64,000 nt of DNA, taken from positions 124,001 through 188,000 of the forward strand of contig JAFKGD010000006.1 in the NCBI GenBank assembly GCA_017307855.1. The letters are read 5' to 3'. The stretch comes from Burkholderiales bacterium (GTDB taxonomy: Bacteria > Pseudomonadota > Gammaproteobacteria > Burkholderiales > Burkholderiaceae_C). The notes under the pieces are model-generated. The model ran no database searches, was not told where the DNA came from, and saw only the letters and a program-made list of their open reading frames with translations. Shown one piece after another: positions 26,972 through 35,025 of the stretch (the first letter of the stretch is position 1; each line of letters begins with the position of its first letter). The translations under genes were made by a program, and so were the position numbers.

Positions 26972-26987
26972 ATGACTGCGCAGTCAT
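26972..26987. promoter_or_regulatory. 16-base perfect palindrome upstream of the cyclodeaminase-family operon
   Basis: ATGACTGCGCAGTCAT is perfectly self-complementary. It overlaps the last codons of the LysR gene and lies about 96 bases before the ATG of the next gene on the same strand. It is a good candidate for a regulator site, probably of the adjacent LysR protein, although the T-A spacing is 12 rather than 11. Confidence 0.5.
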
Positions 26988-27886
26988 GGCTGGGCGTCCG
27001 GGCCGTGAAGACGGACCAGGCGCTCCACCAGCGCACGCACTTCGCGCGTGGCCAGCGTGTCGGGCTGCAGCGCCGTGCTGGTGAGCACCACGCGCCGCCA
27101 CAACACCGGCGCGACGAGACGGGCCGCACTCAGGCGGCGCCTGGGCTCGCCTTCGACGGCGGCGCCGGCCACGATCCCGTAGCAGTTGCCCGCAGCGGCG
27201 ATCTCCCGCTGCAGCGCGATCGAATTGGCCTCGACTGCCACGTTGAGGCGGATGCCGCGCTCCGCAGCCACTTCGCTCAGGTGCGCGCGCAGCGCGTGCG
27301 GCGGCGCCGGCAGCACCAGCGGCAGGCCGTCCAGGCGCGAGAACGGCAGCGTGGCGCGATCGAGCAGCGGGTCGCCCGCCCGGCCGATGAGATGCAGCGC
27401 AATGCGCTGCAGGATGATGTCGCCCGGCTGGTCCGCGCCTTCGCGCAACAGCAGCGCCATGTCCAGCCGGCCGGCGGCCACCAGTTCAGACAGCTGGGTG
27501 CTGGTGCCCTCGTTCATGTGCAGCCGCACCTGCGGGTACTGCTCGCAGACCGCGCGGTAGAGCCGCTCGGCCAGCCAGGGCACCGCCGCCGGCAACAGCC
27601 CGACGCGCACATCCCCCATGGGCACGCCGCGCGCGTTCTGCACTTCGTCGGACAGGCGCCGCGCCTCGTCGAACAGCGCCTGCACGCGGGGCAGCACGCG
27701 CTCGCCGAACTCGGACAGCACCACGCCGCGGCCGGTGCGCTTGAACAGGCGCGCGCCGCATTCGGCTTCCAGCGCGGCGAGCTGGCGCGACAGCAGCGAC
27801 TGCGCCGAGCCCGACTCGGCCGCCGCCCGCGTGAGGCTGCCGGCCTGCGCGATCTGCAGGAAGATGCGCCAGCGTGGATCGAGCAT
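26984..27886 (-). CDS. LysR family regulator
   Basis: A 300-residue LysR regulator. The helix-turn-helix begins MLDPRWRIFLQIAQAGSLTRAA and includes SGSAQSLLSRQLAALEAE; RTGRGVVLSEFG closes the wing. The remainder is the ligand-binding domain. ATG at 27886 fits the family start; a GTG/ATG-type extension to 27955 adds a Pro/Ser-rich leader and is less likely. It lies directly upstream of, and on the same strand as, the cyclodeaminase/DapA/dehydrogenase/Bug genes, so it probably controls them. Confidence 0.83.
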   Translation of the reverse strand: MLDPRWRIFLQIAQAGSLTRAAAESGSAQSLLSRQLAALEAECGARLFKRTGRGVVLSEFGERVLPRVQALFDEARRLSDEVQNARGVPMGDVRVGLLPAAVPWLAERLYRAVCEQYPQVRLHMNEGTSTQLSELVAAGRLDMALLLREGADQPGDIILQRIALHLIGRAGDPLLDRATLPFSRLDGLPLVLPAPPHALRAHLSEVAAERGIRLNVAVEANSIALQREIAAAGNCYGIVAGAAVEGEPRRRLSAARLVAPVLWRRVVLTSTALQPDTLATREVRALVERLVRLHGPDAQP

Positions 27887-27997
27887 GGAGCGCGCCTCCC
27901 CCTCGCGCGCGGTGCGCGGGGCCGGTAGCGGGCTGGAAGACAGCGAGCGGATCATCGTCGCGCAGTGTAGGCGCGGGGCGTATGTGCGGCGGCGGGC

Positions 27998-28960
27998 TCA
28001 GGCGCGCCCCGCCGCCAGCTCACCCCACAGCTGGTCGGCCACGCTCACGCCCGCATCGCCGGCGTCGGCGGCGGCACGCACCACGCCGCGGAACCACTGG
28101 TGCGCGGGGTCGGCGCTCAGGTGGCGCGGCCATTGCATCGACCAGACCATGGACGGGAATTCGACCGGCAGCGGCACGATGCGCAGCGGCAGCGTGCGCG
28201 CGAACAGGCGCGCCAGCCGCGTGTGCATGGTGGCCACGCGCTGCGTGCCCAGCACCAGCAACGGCAGCGTGTTGAAGTTGTTGGTGGTGACCTCGATGCG
28301 GCGCGACAGGGCACTGCTTTTGAGGAACCATTCCTCCAGGCTGGGCTGGCGCTGGCTGCCGAAGCCCGTGGTCACGTGGCCCAGTGCCATGTACTGATCC
28401 AGCGTCAGGTGCTCGCCCACCTGGGTGTTGCCGGCCCACACCACGCAGCTGTAGCCCTCGGCATAGAGCGCCTCGCTGGGGTGGCCCGCCGCAAGGTACT
28501 GGCGCGGCATGATGAGCATGTCGATCTCGCCGCGCTCGATGCCGCCGGTCACGTCGTCCCAGGGCATCACGATCTCCAGCGTCACGCCGGGTGCCTGCTC
28601 GGCCATGCGGCGCGCGGCCTCGGCCAGCAGCACGCTCACCGGGTAGTCGGAGGCGGTCACGCGGAAATGGCGCGTGCTGGTGGCCGCCTCGAAGCCCGGC
28701 TGCATGGCGATGGTGGACTGGATCGTCAGCAGCACGTCGCGCACCGGCTTTTGCAGCTCCTCGGCCTTGGGCGTCAGCCGCATCGTGCGGCCGACCTGCA
28801 TCAGCAGCGGGTCGCCGAAGTAGTCGCGCAGCCGCGCCAGCACACCGCTGGTGGCCGACTGGCTCAGGCTGAGTCTCTGGCCGGCACGGGTGATGTTCTT
28901 CTCAGCCAGCAGCGCGTCCAGCGCCACAAGCAGGTTCAGGTCGAGTCGGTTCAGGCGCAT
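27998..28960 (-). CDS. LysR family regulator (NodD-like)
   Basis: A 320-residue LysR regulator of the NodD-like subgroup, recognisable by the start MRLNRLDLNLLVALDALLAE, the helix-turn-helix NITRAGQRLSLSQSATSGVLARLR, and DPLLMQVGRTMRLTP. The effector domain carries a MPWDDVTGGIERGEIDMLI segment. ATG at 28960 is preferred over an in-frame GTG at 28999 because it gives the family N-terminus, though no strong ribosome site is present. It is divergent from the amidohydrolase operon with two palindromes between them, and probably regulates that operon, perhaps in response to an aromatic or lactone compound. Confidence 0.85.
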   Translation of the reverse strand: MRLNRLDLNLLVALDALLAEKNITRAGQRLSLSQSATSGVLARLRDYFGDPLLMQVGRTMRLTPKAEELQKPVRDVLLTIQSTIAMQPGFEAATSTRHFRVTASDYPVSVLLAEAARRMAEQAPGVTLEIVMPWDDVTGGIERGEIDMLIMPRQYLAAGHPSEALYAEGYSCVVWAGNTQVGEHLTLDQYMALGHVTTGFGSQRQPSLEEWFLKSSALSRRIEVTTNNFNTLPLLVLGTQRVATMHTRLARLFARTLPLRIVPLPVEFPSMVWSMQWPRHLSADPAHQWFRGVVRAAADAGDAGVSVADQLWGELAAGRA

Positions 28961-28988
28961 GGCTTGGAGGGAGTGGGTCCATTGTGCA

Positions 28989-29028
28989 ATCGGATTCACC
29001 GATACCTCAAATCCCGAAAATCGATTTT
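28989..29028. promoter_or_regulatory. two palindromes in the LysR/amidohydrolase divergent promoter
   Basis: ATCGG-ATTCA-CCGAT at 28989-29003 has T and A spaced by 11 bases (28990 and 29002), a standard LysR box. AAAATCGATTTT at 29017-29028 is a second, perfect 12-base palindrome. Both lie between the divergent starts, consistent with recognition and activation sites of the NodD-like regulator. Confidence 0.6.
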
Positions 29029-29111
29029 ACAGATGGGTCTGGGCTTTCCAGAATGCGCTCCACATCGCCCGCACCGACGGGCGCCACGACACACGGAGAC
29101 ACCCGCCCACG

Positions 29112-30224
29112 ATGCTGCTGCACACCTGCACCCCTGCCTGCCCGGCGGGCTGCGCCGCCGCGCCGGCCCATCCGGTAGGCCATGCCGGCCATCGCTACAC
29201 GGTCGATCTGCACGCCCATGTGCTGACGCCCGCCGTCGAGGCGCAAGTCAAGGGCCGACCCGAGAAGCAGGCCGAGCCCGCCGTGATGCTGCGTACCCAG
29301 GGCGAAGCCTCGGTGGCACACAACCTGGCGCACATGCTGCCGCCCGCGCTGCGCCGCATGACATCGCTGGACGAACGCCTGGCCGACATGGACGCGATGG
29401 GCGTGGACGTGCAGGTGCTCAGCCCCTCGCCCACGCAGTACTACTACTGGGCCGACCCCGATCTCGCACAGGATGTGGTGCGGTTGCAGAACGAACACAT
29501 CGCCGCCGAATGCGCGCGCCACCCCGATCGCCTGGCCGGCCTGGGCACAGTGTCGCTGCAGCACCCGCGCCTGGCGGCCGAACAGCTGGCGCATGCGGTG
29601 CGCGAACTGGGCCTCAAGGGCGTGGAGATCTCGGCCAGCGTCAATGGCCTGGAGCTGGCCGACGCTTCGCTCGAGCCCTTCTGGGCCCGCGCCAGCGAAC
29701 TGGGTGCGCTGGTATTCATCCATCCGCTGGGCACGTCGCTGGGCGAGCGTGTCAATCGCCATTACCTGGCCAACACCATCGGCCAGCCGCTGGAGACCAC
29801 CATCGCGCTGTCCGAGCTGATCTTCGGCGGCGTGCTCGACCGCCACACGGGCGTGAAGCTCGTCGCCGCGCACGGCGGCGGTTACCTGCCCGCCTACTTC
29901 GGCCGCAGCGACCACGCCCACCGCGTGCGGCCCGAGGCGCAGCACATGCAGCACGCGCCGCGCGACTACCTTCGCCGCATCTGGTTCGACACGCTGGTGT
30001 ACGAGCCCGACATCCTGCGCCACCTCGTCGACGTGGTCGGCGCCTCGCAGCTGGTGGTCGGCACCGACTACCCCTTCGACATGGGCCACTACGACCCGCA
30101 GGGGCTGGTCGACGCCGTGCCGGGCCTCTCACGTGCCGATGCCGACGCGGTCCTGGGTCTCAATGCCGCGGCGCTGCTGGGCCTGCCGCTTCCCTCCCCT
30201 TCCACGTCCATCGCGCATGCCTGA
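29112..30224 (+). CDS. amidohydrolase family (ACMSD-like) metal-dependent hydrolase/decarboxylase
   Basis: A 370-residue amidohydrolase-2 (PF04909-like) TIM-barrel protein. The metal-binding DLHAHVL is at about 32-38; later GLKGVEISASVNG, VFIHPLG, LVAAHGGGYLPAY and VVGTDYPFDMGH carry the His and Asp ligands. Relatives are alpha-amino-beta-carboxymuconate-semialdehyde decarboxylase, gamma-resorcylate decarboxylase and similar nonhydrolytic decarboxylases. The first gene of a long plus-strand cluster, it is divergent from the NodD-like regulator. The Cys-rich leader (CTPACPAGCAAA) is unusual and its role unknown. The stop overlaps the next start by eight bases. Confidence 0.85.
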   Translation: MLLHTCTPACPAGCAAAPAHPVGHAGHRYTVDLHAHVLTPAVEAQVKGRPEKQAEPAVMLRTQGEASVAHNLAHMLPPALRRMTSLDERLADMDAMGVDVQVLSPSPTQYYYWADPDLAQDVVRLQNEHIAAECARHPDRLAGLGTVSLQHPRLAAEQLAHAVRELGLKGVEISASVNGLELADASLEPFWARASELGALVFIHPLGTSLGERVNRHYLANTIGQPLETTIALSELIFGGVLDRHTGVKLVAAHGGGYLPAYFGRSDHAHRVRPEAQHMQHAPRDYLRRIWFDTLVYEPDILRHLVDVVGASQLVVGTDYPFDMGHYDPQGLVDAVPGLSRADADAVLGLNAAALLGLPLPSPSTSIAHA

Positions 30225-31239
30225 ATCCCGCAACCCGCTCAAAGGCTGGCAGGTCGACCGCGCCGCCATCCGCACCATCGGCCACGACCTGCAGCGGCCC
30301 GAATGCATCCTGGCCGAACGCGACGGCACGCTGTGGGCCGCCGATGCGCGCGGCGGCGCCATGCGCATTGCGCCCGATGGCACGCAGACACTCGTCACGC
30401 CGCGCGTGGAGCACGCCGCCGGCGCCGGCTCGTCGTTCGATGATCGCTACGTGCAGTCGCAGGGCTCATTGCCCAACGGCATGTGCTTCCTGGCCAACGG
30501 CGACATCCTCATCGCCAACTGGGGCACCGACCATGTGGAAGTGATGACGCGTGAAGGCCACCTGCGCACGCTGTTCACCGAGATCGACGGCAAACCGCTG
30601 GGCAAGGCGAACTTCGTGACGCGCGATTCGAAAGGCCGCATCTGGCTCACCGTCACCACGCGCATGCAGCCGTGGACGGATTCGATCAACGCGGGCGTGC
30701 TCGACGGCTACATCGCGTTGATCGACGAGCGCGGCATCCGCATCGTCGCCGAGGGCTTCGGCGGCACGAACGAGGTGCGGCTCGATGCGAAGGAAGAATG
30801 GCTCTACGTGGTCGAGAGCAACGCGCGCCGCATCGTGCGCCTGCGCATCCGGGCCGACGGCTCGCTGGGCGAGCGCGAGGTGTACGGCCCCTACCACCTG
30901 CCGGGATTCCCCGACGGCTTCGCCTTCGATGCGTACGGCAACCTGTGGGTCACGCTGATCATGAGCGACATCCTCGTGGCCATCACGCCCGAGGGCGAAT
31001 TGCTCACGCTGCTGGACGACTCCAATCCCGAAGCCACCGCGAAGCTCAACGAGCACTACGCCAACCGCACGCTCACGCCCGCGCTGATGGCTGCCACGCA
31101 CGGCACGCTGGCGCCGTGGATGGCCAGCCTCACCTTCGGCGGCCCGGACCTGCGCACGGTGTATCTGGGCAGCCTGCGCGGCACGACGATCCCTTGCTTC
31201 ACCTCGCCCGTGGCCGGCCTGCCACTGGTGCACTGGTGA
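30217..31239 (+). CDS. SMP-30/gluconolactonase family lactonase (copy 1)
   Basis: A 340-residue six-bladed beta-propeller of the SMP-30/gluconolactonase/LRE family. Metal ligands are visible as Glu29 in LQRPECILAE, an Asn in GGTNEVRLDAKEEWLY, and the Asp in PGFPDGFAFD. It hydrolyses lactones. It is clearly paralogous to the gene at 44443, sharing the start, the DAKEEWLY block and the C-terminal SPVAGLP-VHW ending. It is translationally coupled to the amidohydrolase by an 8-base overlap. Confidence 0.88.
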   Translation: MPESRNPLKGWQVDRAAIRTIGHDLQRPECILAERDGTLWAADARGGAMRIAPDGTQTLVTPRVEHAAGAGSSFDDRYVQSQGSLPNGMCFLANGDILIANWGTDHVEVMTREGHLRTLFTEIDGKPLGKANFVTRDSKGRIWLTVTTRMQPWTDSINAGVLDGYIALIDERGIRIVAEGFGGTNEVRLDAKEEWLYVVESNARRIVRLRIRADGSLGEREVYGPYHLPGFPDGFAFDAYGNLWVTLIMSDILVAITPEGELLTLLDDSNPEATAKLNEHYANRTLTPALMAATHGTLAPWMASLTFGGPDLRTVYLGSLRGTTIPCFTSPVAGLPLVHW

Positions 31240-31253
31240 GCGAAGGCCACGAG

Positions 31254-32042
31254 ATGTCCGGCCTGCGCCAGCACCCGCTGTTCGACCTCACCGGCCAGGT
31301 GGCCCTGGTCACCGGCGCCAGCCGCGGCATCGGCCTGGCCAGTGCGCGCGCCCTGGCGCAGGCCGGCGCCACCGTGGTGCTGTGCAGCCACGAGGTCGCC
31401 GAATGCCATGCCGCCGCTGCCGCCTTGCGTGCCGAAGGCCTGGACGCGCACGCCGCCGTGGCCGATCTGACGCAGCGTGCCCAGGTCGACGCACTGGTGC
31501 GCGACACGCTGGCGCGGCACGCGCGCATCGACACCCTCGTGTGCAACGCGGGCGCCGCGCCGCACATGGGGCCCATCGCCAGCGCGAGCGATGCCGACTG
31601 GGAGCTGACGATGACGCTCAACCTGCGCAGCGTGCTCTGGCTCACCTCCGGCGTCATCGCCCACATGGCGCCGCGGGGTTCGGGCAGCGTCGTGCTCATG
31701 TCCAGCATCGCGGGTGTGCGCGGCAACAAGGGCCTGGGGCTGTATGGCCTGTCGAAGGCAGCGCTGGCCGGGCTCGCGCGCAACCTCGCCGTGGAATGGG
31801 GGCCGTCGGGCATCCGCATCAATGCGGTATCGCCCGGCGTCGTGCGCACCGAATTCGCGCGCCCGCTGACCGACCGGCCCGAGGTGATGGAACGGCGCGT
31901 CGCGCTCACGCCGTTGCGCCGCATCGCCGAAGCCGACGAGATCGCCGGCGCCGTGCTGTTCCTGGCTGCGCGCGCCGGTGGCTTCGTCACCGGCCACAAC
32001 CTCATCGCCGATGGCGGAACCACCATCGGCGACGGGAATTGA
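31254..32042 (+). CDS. SDR family oxidoreductase
   Basis: A classical SDR of 262 residues, with TGASRGIG near the N-terminus, CNAG in place of NNAG, and catalytic Tyr and Lys in YGLSK. The ending FVTGHNLIADGGTTIGDGN is typical. The ATG at 31254 has GAAGG 8 bases upstream and is preferred to a GTG at 31236 that overlaps the preceding stop. Position between a lactonase and an uptake protein suggests oxidation of a hydroxy acid or sugar-like alcohol of the pathway. Confidence 0.84.
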   Translation: MSGLRQHPLFDLTGQVALVTGASRGIGLASARALAQAGATVVLCSHEVAECHAAAAALRAEGLDAHAAVADLTQRAQVDALVRDTLARHARIDTLVCNAGAAPHMGPIASASDADWELTMTLNLRSVLWLTSGVIAHMAPRGSGSVVLMSSIAGVRGNKGLGLYGLSKAALAGLARNLAVEWGPSGIRINAVSPGVVRTEFARPLTDRPEVMERRVALTPLRRIAEADEIAGAVLFLAARAGGFVTGHNLIADGGTTIGDGN

Positions 32043-32102
32043 GATGGCGCCCCCGGGCACCCTGCACAGATCGTTTCACACACCCACCCCGAGGAGACAC
32101 CC

Positions 32103-33047
32103 ATGACTTCCATCACCCGCCGCATCGCGGTCATCGCGGCACCGTTCGCGCTCGCCTTCGGGCTGGGCGCGGCCCACGCGCAGACCACGAAGATAGCCGT
32201 CGGCTACGTTCCGATTCCCGACCTCATGCCGCTGTACGTGGCCAAGGAGCAGGGCTTCTTCGACAAGCGCGGCCTCGACGTCACGCTGCAGACGATCCCG
32301 ATCAACCCCAACATTCCGCCGGCGCTGCAATCGGATTCGATCCAGATCGGCACCGTGACGCCGTCGGTGCTGATGCAGGCGGCCGACAGCGGCCTGGCCC
32401 TCAAGGTGATCGCCGGAGGCAGCGTGCTGACGAAGGACAGCAAATCGCCGGTCATCATCGTGCGCAAGGGTGTGGACATCAAGGCACCGCAGGACTTCGT
32501 GGGCAAGCGCGTGGGCGTGGCCGGCTTCGGCGCCACGCTGCACGTGCTGTTCCGCAAGTGGCTGGCCGACAACGGCGTCGATGCGAAGAAGGTGAACTTC
32601 GTCGAAGTGGCCCTGCCGCAGACGCTGGACCTGATGCGCGGCGGCACCATCGACGCGGCCGTGCCGGCCGAACCGTTTGGCGCGCGCATGTTGCATGCCG
32701 GCGTGGGAACGGCCTATGCCTACGTGAGCGACGACTTCCCGGCCACGGGCGTGTTGCCCATCGTCTACGGCAGCACCTCGGCCTGGCTGCAGAAGAACCC
32801 CCAGGCGGCCAAGGCTTTCCGCGAGGCCATCGACGAGGCCATCGCCTTCCATGCGAAGAACCCCGACGTCTCGCGCGCCAACATGGGCAAGTACCTGCGC
32901 CTGCCGCCCGAGGTGCTGGCCACGCTGCCGGTGCCGCGCCTGGCCACCACGGTGAGCGAGGACCATCTGCGCTTCTGGATCGACGCCATGCAGGCCCAGG
33001 CCATGCTGCGCACCCGGCTCGACGCCGCCGACTTCGTGGTGCGCTGA
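32103..33047 (+). CDS. ABC transporter substrate-binding protein, NrtA/SsuA/THI5-like (copy 1)
   Basis: A 314-residue periplasmic binding protein with signal peptide (MTSITRRIAVIAAPFALAFG, cleavage near AHAQ). The mature start KIAVGYVPIPDLMPLYVAKE with GFFDKRGLDV is typical of the NMT1/SsuA class that binds sulfonates, nitrate, pyrimidines or aromatic acids. It is paralogous to the protein at 41071. No permease or ATPase gene is adjacent; the only ABC core in the region is at 42065-44408, about 9 kb downstream, so it may share that core. Confidence 0.88.
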   Translation: MTSITRRIAVIAAPFALAFGLGAAHAQTTKIAVGYVPIPDLMPLYVAKEQGFFDKRGLDVTLQTIPINPNIPPALQSDSIQIGTVTPSVLMQAADSGLALKVIAGGSVLTKDSKSPVIIVRKGVDIKAPQDFVGKRVGVAGFGATLHVLFRKWLADNGVDAKKVNFVEVALPQTLDLMRGGTIDAAVPAEPFGARMLHAGVGTAYAYVSDDFPATGVLPIVYGSTSAWLQKNPQAAKAFREAIDEAIAFHAKNPDVSRANMGKYLRLPPEVLATLPVPRLATTVSEDHLRFWIDAMQAQAMLRTRLDAADFVVR

Positions 33048-33048
33048 G

Positions 33049-34050
33049 ATGAAGCTCGCCTCGCTGAAGAACGGCCAGCGCGATGGACGCCTGGTGGTGG
33101 TCTCGCGCGATCTCTCGCGTGCCGTCGATGCCGCGCCCGTGGCCGCCACGATGCGCGATCTGATCGAGCAGTGGGATGCGCTGTCGCCGCGCCTGGCCGT
33201 GCTCTACGGCGCGCTGAACGCCGGCAAGGCCACAGGCGCCTTCGCCTTCGATGCGCGCGAGGCCATGGCGCCGCTGCCGCGCAGCCACCAGTTCGTCGAT
33301 GCCTCGGCCTTCCTCAACCATGGCGACATCATGGAGCGCGCCTACAACCTCACGGTGAAGAAGACGCCCGGCATCCCGATCCTCGTGCCGCGCCAGGGCG
33401 ACGACTTCCGCGGTCCGACGGACGACTACGAATTTCCAGCCGAGGCCGACCAGTGCGACTTCGAGGGCGAGTTCGCCGTCATCACCGACGACGTGCCGAT
33501 GGGCATATCGGCCGCCGAAGCCGGCCGGCACATCAAGCTCATCACCATCCTCAACGACGTGAGCATGCGCGGCCACCTCACGCGTGAGCTGCAGATGGGC
33601 TTCGGCCTGGTGCAGGCCAAGCCCGCCACCGTGTTCGCCCCCGTGGCCGTGACGCCCGACGAGCTGGGCGATGCGTGGCGGGGCAGCCGCGTGCACCTGG
33701 ACATGAAGGTCACGCGCAATGGCCAATGGTTCGGCCATCCCAACGGCCGCGAGATGGATTTCGGCTTCGACGAGATGATCGCGCACATGGCCTACAACCG
33801 CCGCCTGGGCGCGGGCTTCGTGCTGGGCTCGGGCACGGTGTCCAACAAGGATCACCGCACGGTGGGATCGGCCTGCCTGGCCGAGCGGCGCGCGGTCGAA
33901 ACCATCGACAGCGGCGCGGCCACGACCGGCTTCATGAAGTTCGGCGAGACGCTGCGTTTCGATGCCGTGGATGCGCAGGGCCAGTCGGTGTTCGGCGCGA
34001 TCGACTTCCGCCTCGTGCCCGCGGCAAACAGTTCGAAGGCCGGCGCATGA
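33049..34050 (+). CDS. fumarylacetoacetate hydrolase family protein
   Basis: A 333-residue FAH-superfamily protein. The metal-binding Glu-x-Glu lies in DFEGEFAVITDD, and the C-terminal substrate loop includes GSGTVSNKDHRTVGSACLAERR. Members hydrolyse or hydrate acylpyruvates and beta-diketones or act as decarboxylases. It begins one base after the stop of the binding protein and overlaps the next start (ATGA), so it belongs to the operon. It is not the tyrosine-pathway enzyme, which is encoded separately at 46460. The exact acid substrate is unknown. Confidence 0.86.
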   Translation: MKLASLKNGQRDGRLVVVSRDLSRAVDAAPVAATMRDLIEQWDALSPRLAVLYGALNAGKATGAFAFDAREAMAPLPRSHQFVDASAFLNHGDIMERAYNLTVKKTPGIPILVPRQGDDFRGPTDDYEFPAEADQCDFEGEFAVITDDVPMGISAAEAGRHIKLITILNDVSMRGHLTRELQMGFGLVQAKPATVFAPVAVTPDELGDAWRGSRVHLDMKVTRNGQWFGHPNGREMDFGFDEMIAHMAYNRRLGAGFVLGSGTVSNKDHRTVGSACLAERRAVETIDSGAATTGFMKFGETLRFDAVDAQGQSVFGAIDFRLVPAANSSKAGA

Positions 34051-34994
34051 GAGTCCTGGTCACCGGTGCTGGCGGCTTCGTCGGCGCCGCGCTCGCGCGC
34101 CGCCTGCAGGACGATGCCGGCGCCCTGGGCGCGCCGGTGACGGAGCTCATCCTGGCGGACATGGCCTTCGCCGGCGCCGCGCCGGGCCCGCGCGCCGTGC
34201 ACCGCGTCGGCAGCATTGCCGACGACACCTTCCTGGACAGCCTGGTCCGGGCGTCGCCCGACGTGGTGTTCCACCTCGCCAGCATTCCCGGCGGCGCGGC
34301 CGAGCGCGATCCCGCGCTGGGCACGGCCGTCAACCTGCACGCGACCACGCGGCTGCTCGAACAGCTGGCCGGCCTGACGGCATCGGCCGGCCGCCGGCCG
34401 CCTGTGGTGGTCTTCACCAGCACGGTCGCGGTGTACGGCGCGCAGCTGCCGGCCATCGTCGACGACGCGACGCCGCTGCGCCCGGTGATGAGCTACGGCG
34501 CGCACAAGCTCATGACCGAATACCACCTGGCCGACCTCTCCCGCCGCGGCCTGCTGGACGGCCGCAGCGTGCGCCTGCCCGGCATCGTGGCGCGGCCCGC
34601 GCAGGCGGGCGGCCATGTGTCGGCCTTCATGAGCAACATCTTCCACGCGCTGGCCGCCGGCGAGCACTTCACCTGCCCGGTGTCGGCCGCGGCCACCTGC
34701 TGGTGGATGTCGCGCGAGCGTTGCGTGGACAACCTGCTGCACATCGCGCGCATGCCCGCGCCCGCGCAGCGCACCTGGCCGATGCCGGTACTGCGGCTGT
34801 CGATCGGCGAGCTGGTGGACGCGCTGGCGCGCATCTACGGCGAGGACCGCCGCGCCCTGGTGCGCTACGAGCCCGTCGAAGCGGTGGAATCGGTGTTCGG
34901 CCGCCAGCCGCCGCTGGACGACCGCCTGCCGCGGGCGCTCGGCCTGCGCGACGACGGCGACGTCGAGGGCCTGATCCGCCGCGCGCTCGCCTGA
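34047..34994 (+). CDS. denD: NAD-dependent epimerase/dehydratase family, D-erythronate dehydrogenase-like
   Basis: An extended SDR of 315 residues with GxxGxxG in VTGAGGFVGAALA and the catalytic pair Tyr150-Lys154 in SYGAHK, followed by MTEY. The substrate loop RLPGIVARPAQAGGHVSAF is characteristic of DenD, which oxidises D-erythronate to its 2-keto form. The symbol is given on family resemblance; the real substrate in this cluster may be a related hydroxy acid. It overlaps the preceding stop by four bases. Confidence 0.72.
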   Translation: MRVLVTGAGGFVGAALARRLQDDAGALGAPVTELILADMAFAGAAPGPRAVHRVGSIADDTFLDSLVRASPDVVFHLASIPGGAAERDPALGTAVNLHATTRLLEQLAGLTASAGRRPPVVVFTSTVAVYGAQLPAIVDDATPLRPVMSYGAHKLMTEYHLADLSRRGLLDGRSVRLPGIVARPAQAGGHVSAFMSNIFHALAAGEHFTCPVSAAATCWWMSRERCVDNLLHIARMPAPAQRTWPMPVLRLSIGELVDALARIYGEDRRALVRYEPVEAVESVFGRQPPLDDRLPRALGLRDDGDVEGLIRRALA

Positions 34995-35025
34995 CAACGA
35001 TTTCAACGACTCCGGAGACACCACG

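Noticed and set aside
28100..30544. An 814-residue plus-strand frame covering the NodD-like regulator and the amidohydrolase
   Set aside because: It crosses two well-supported genes in other frames and the divergent promoter with its palindromes.
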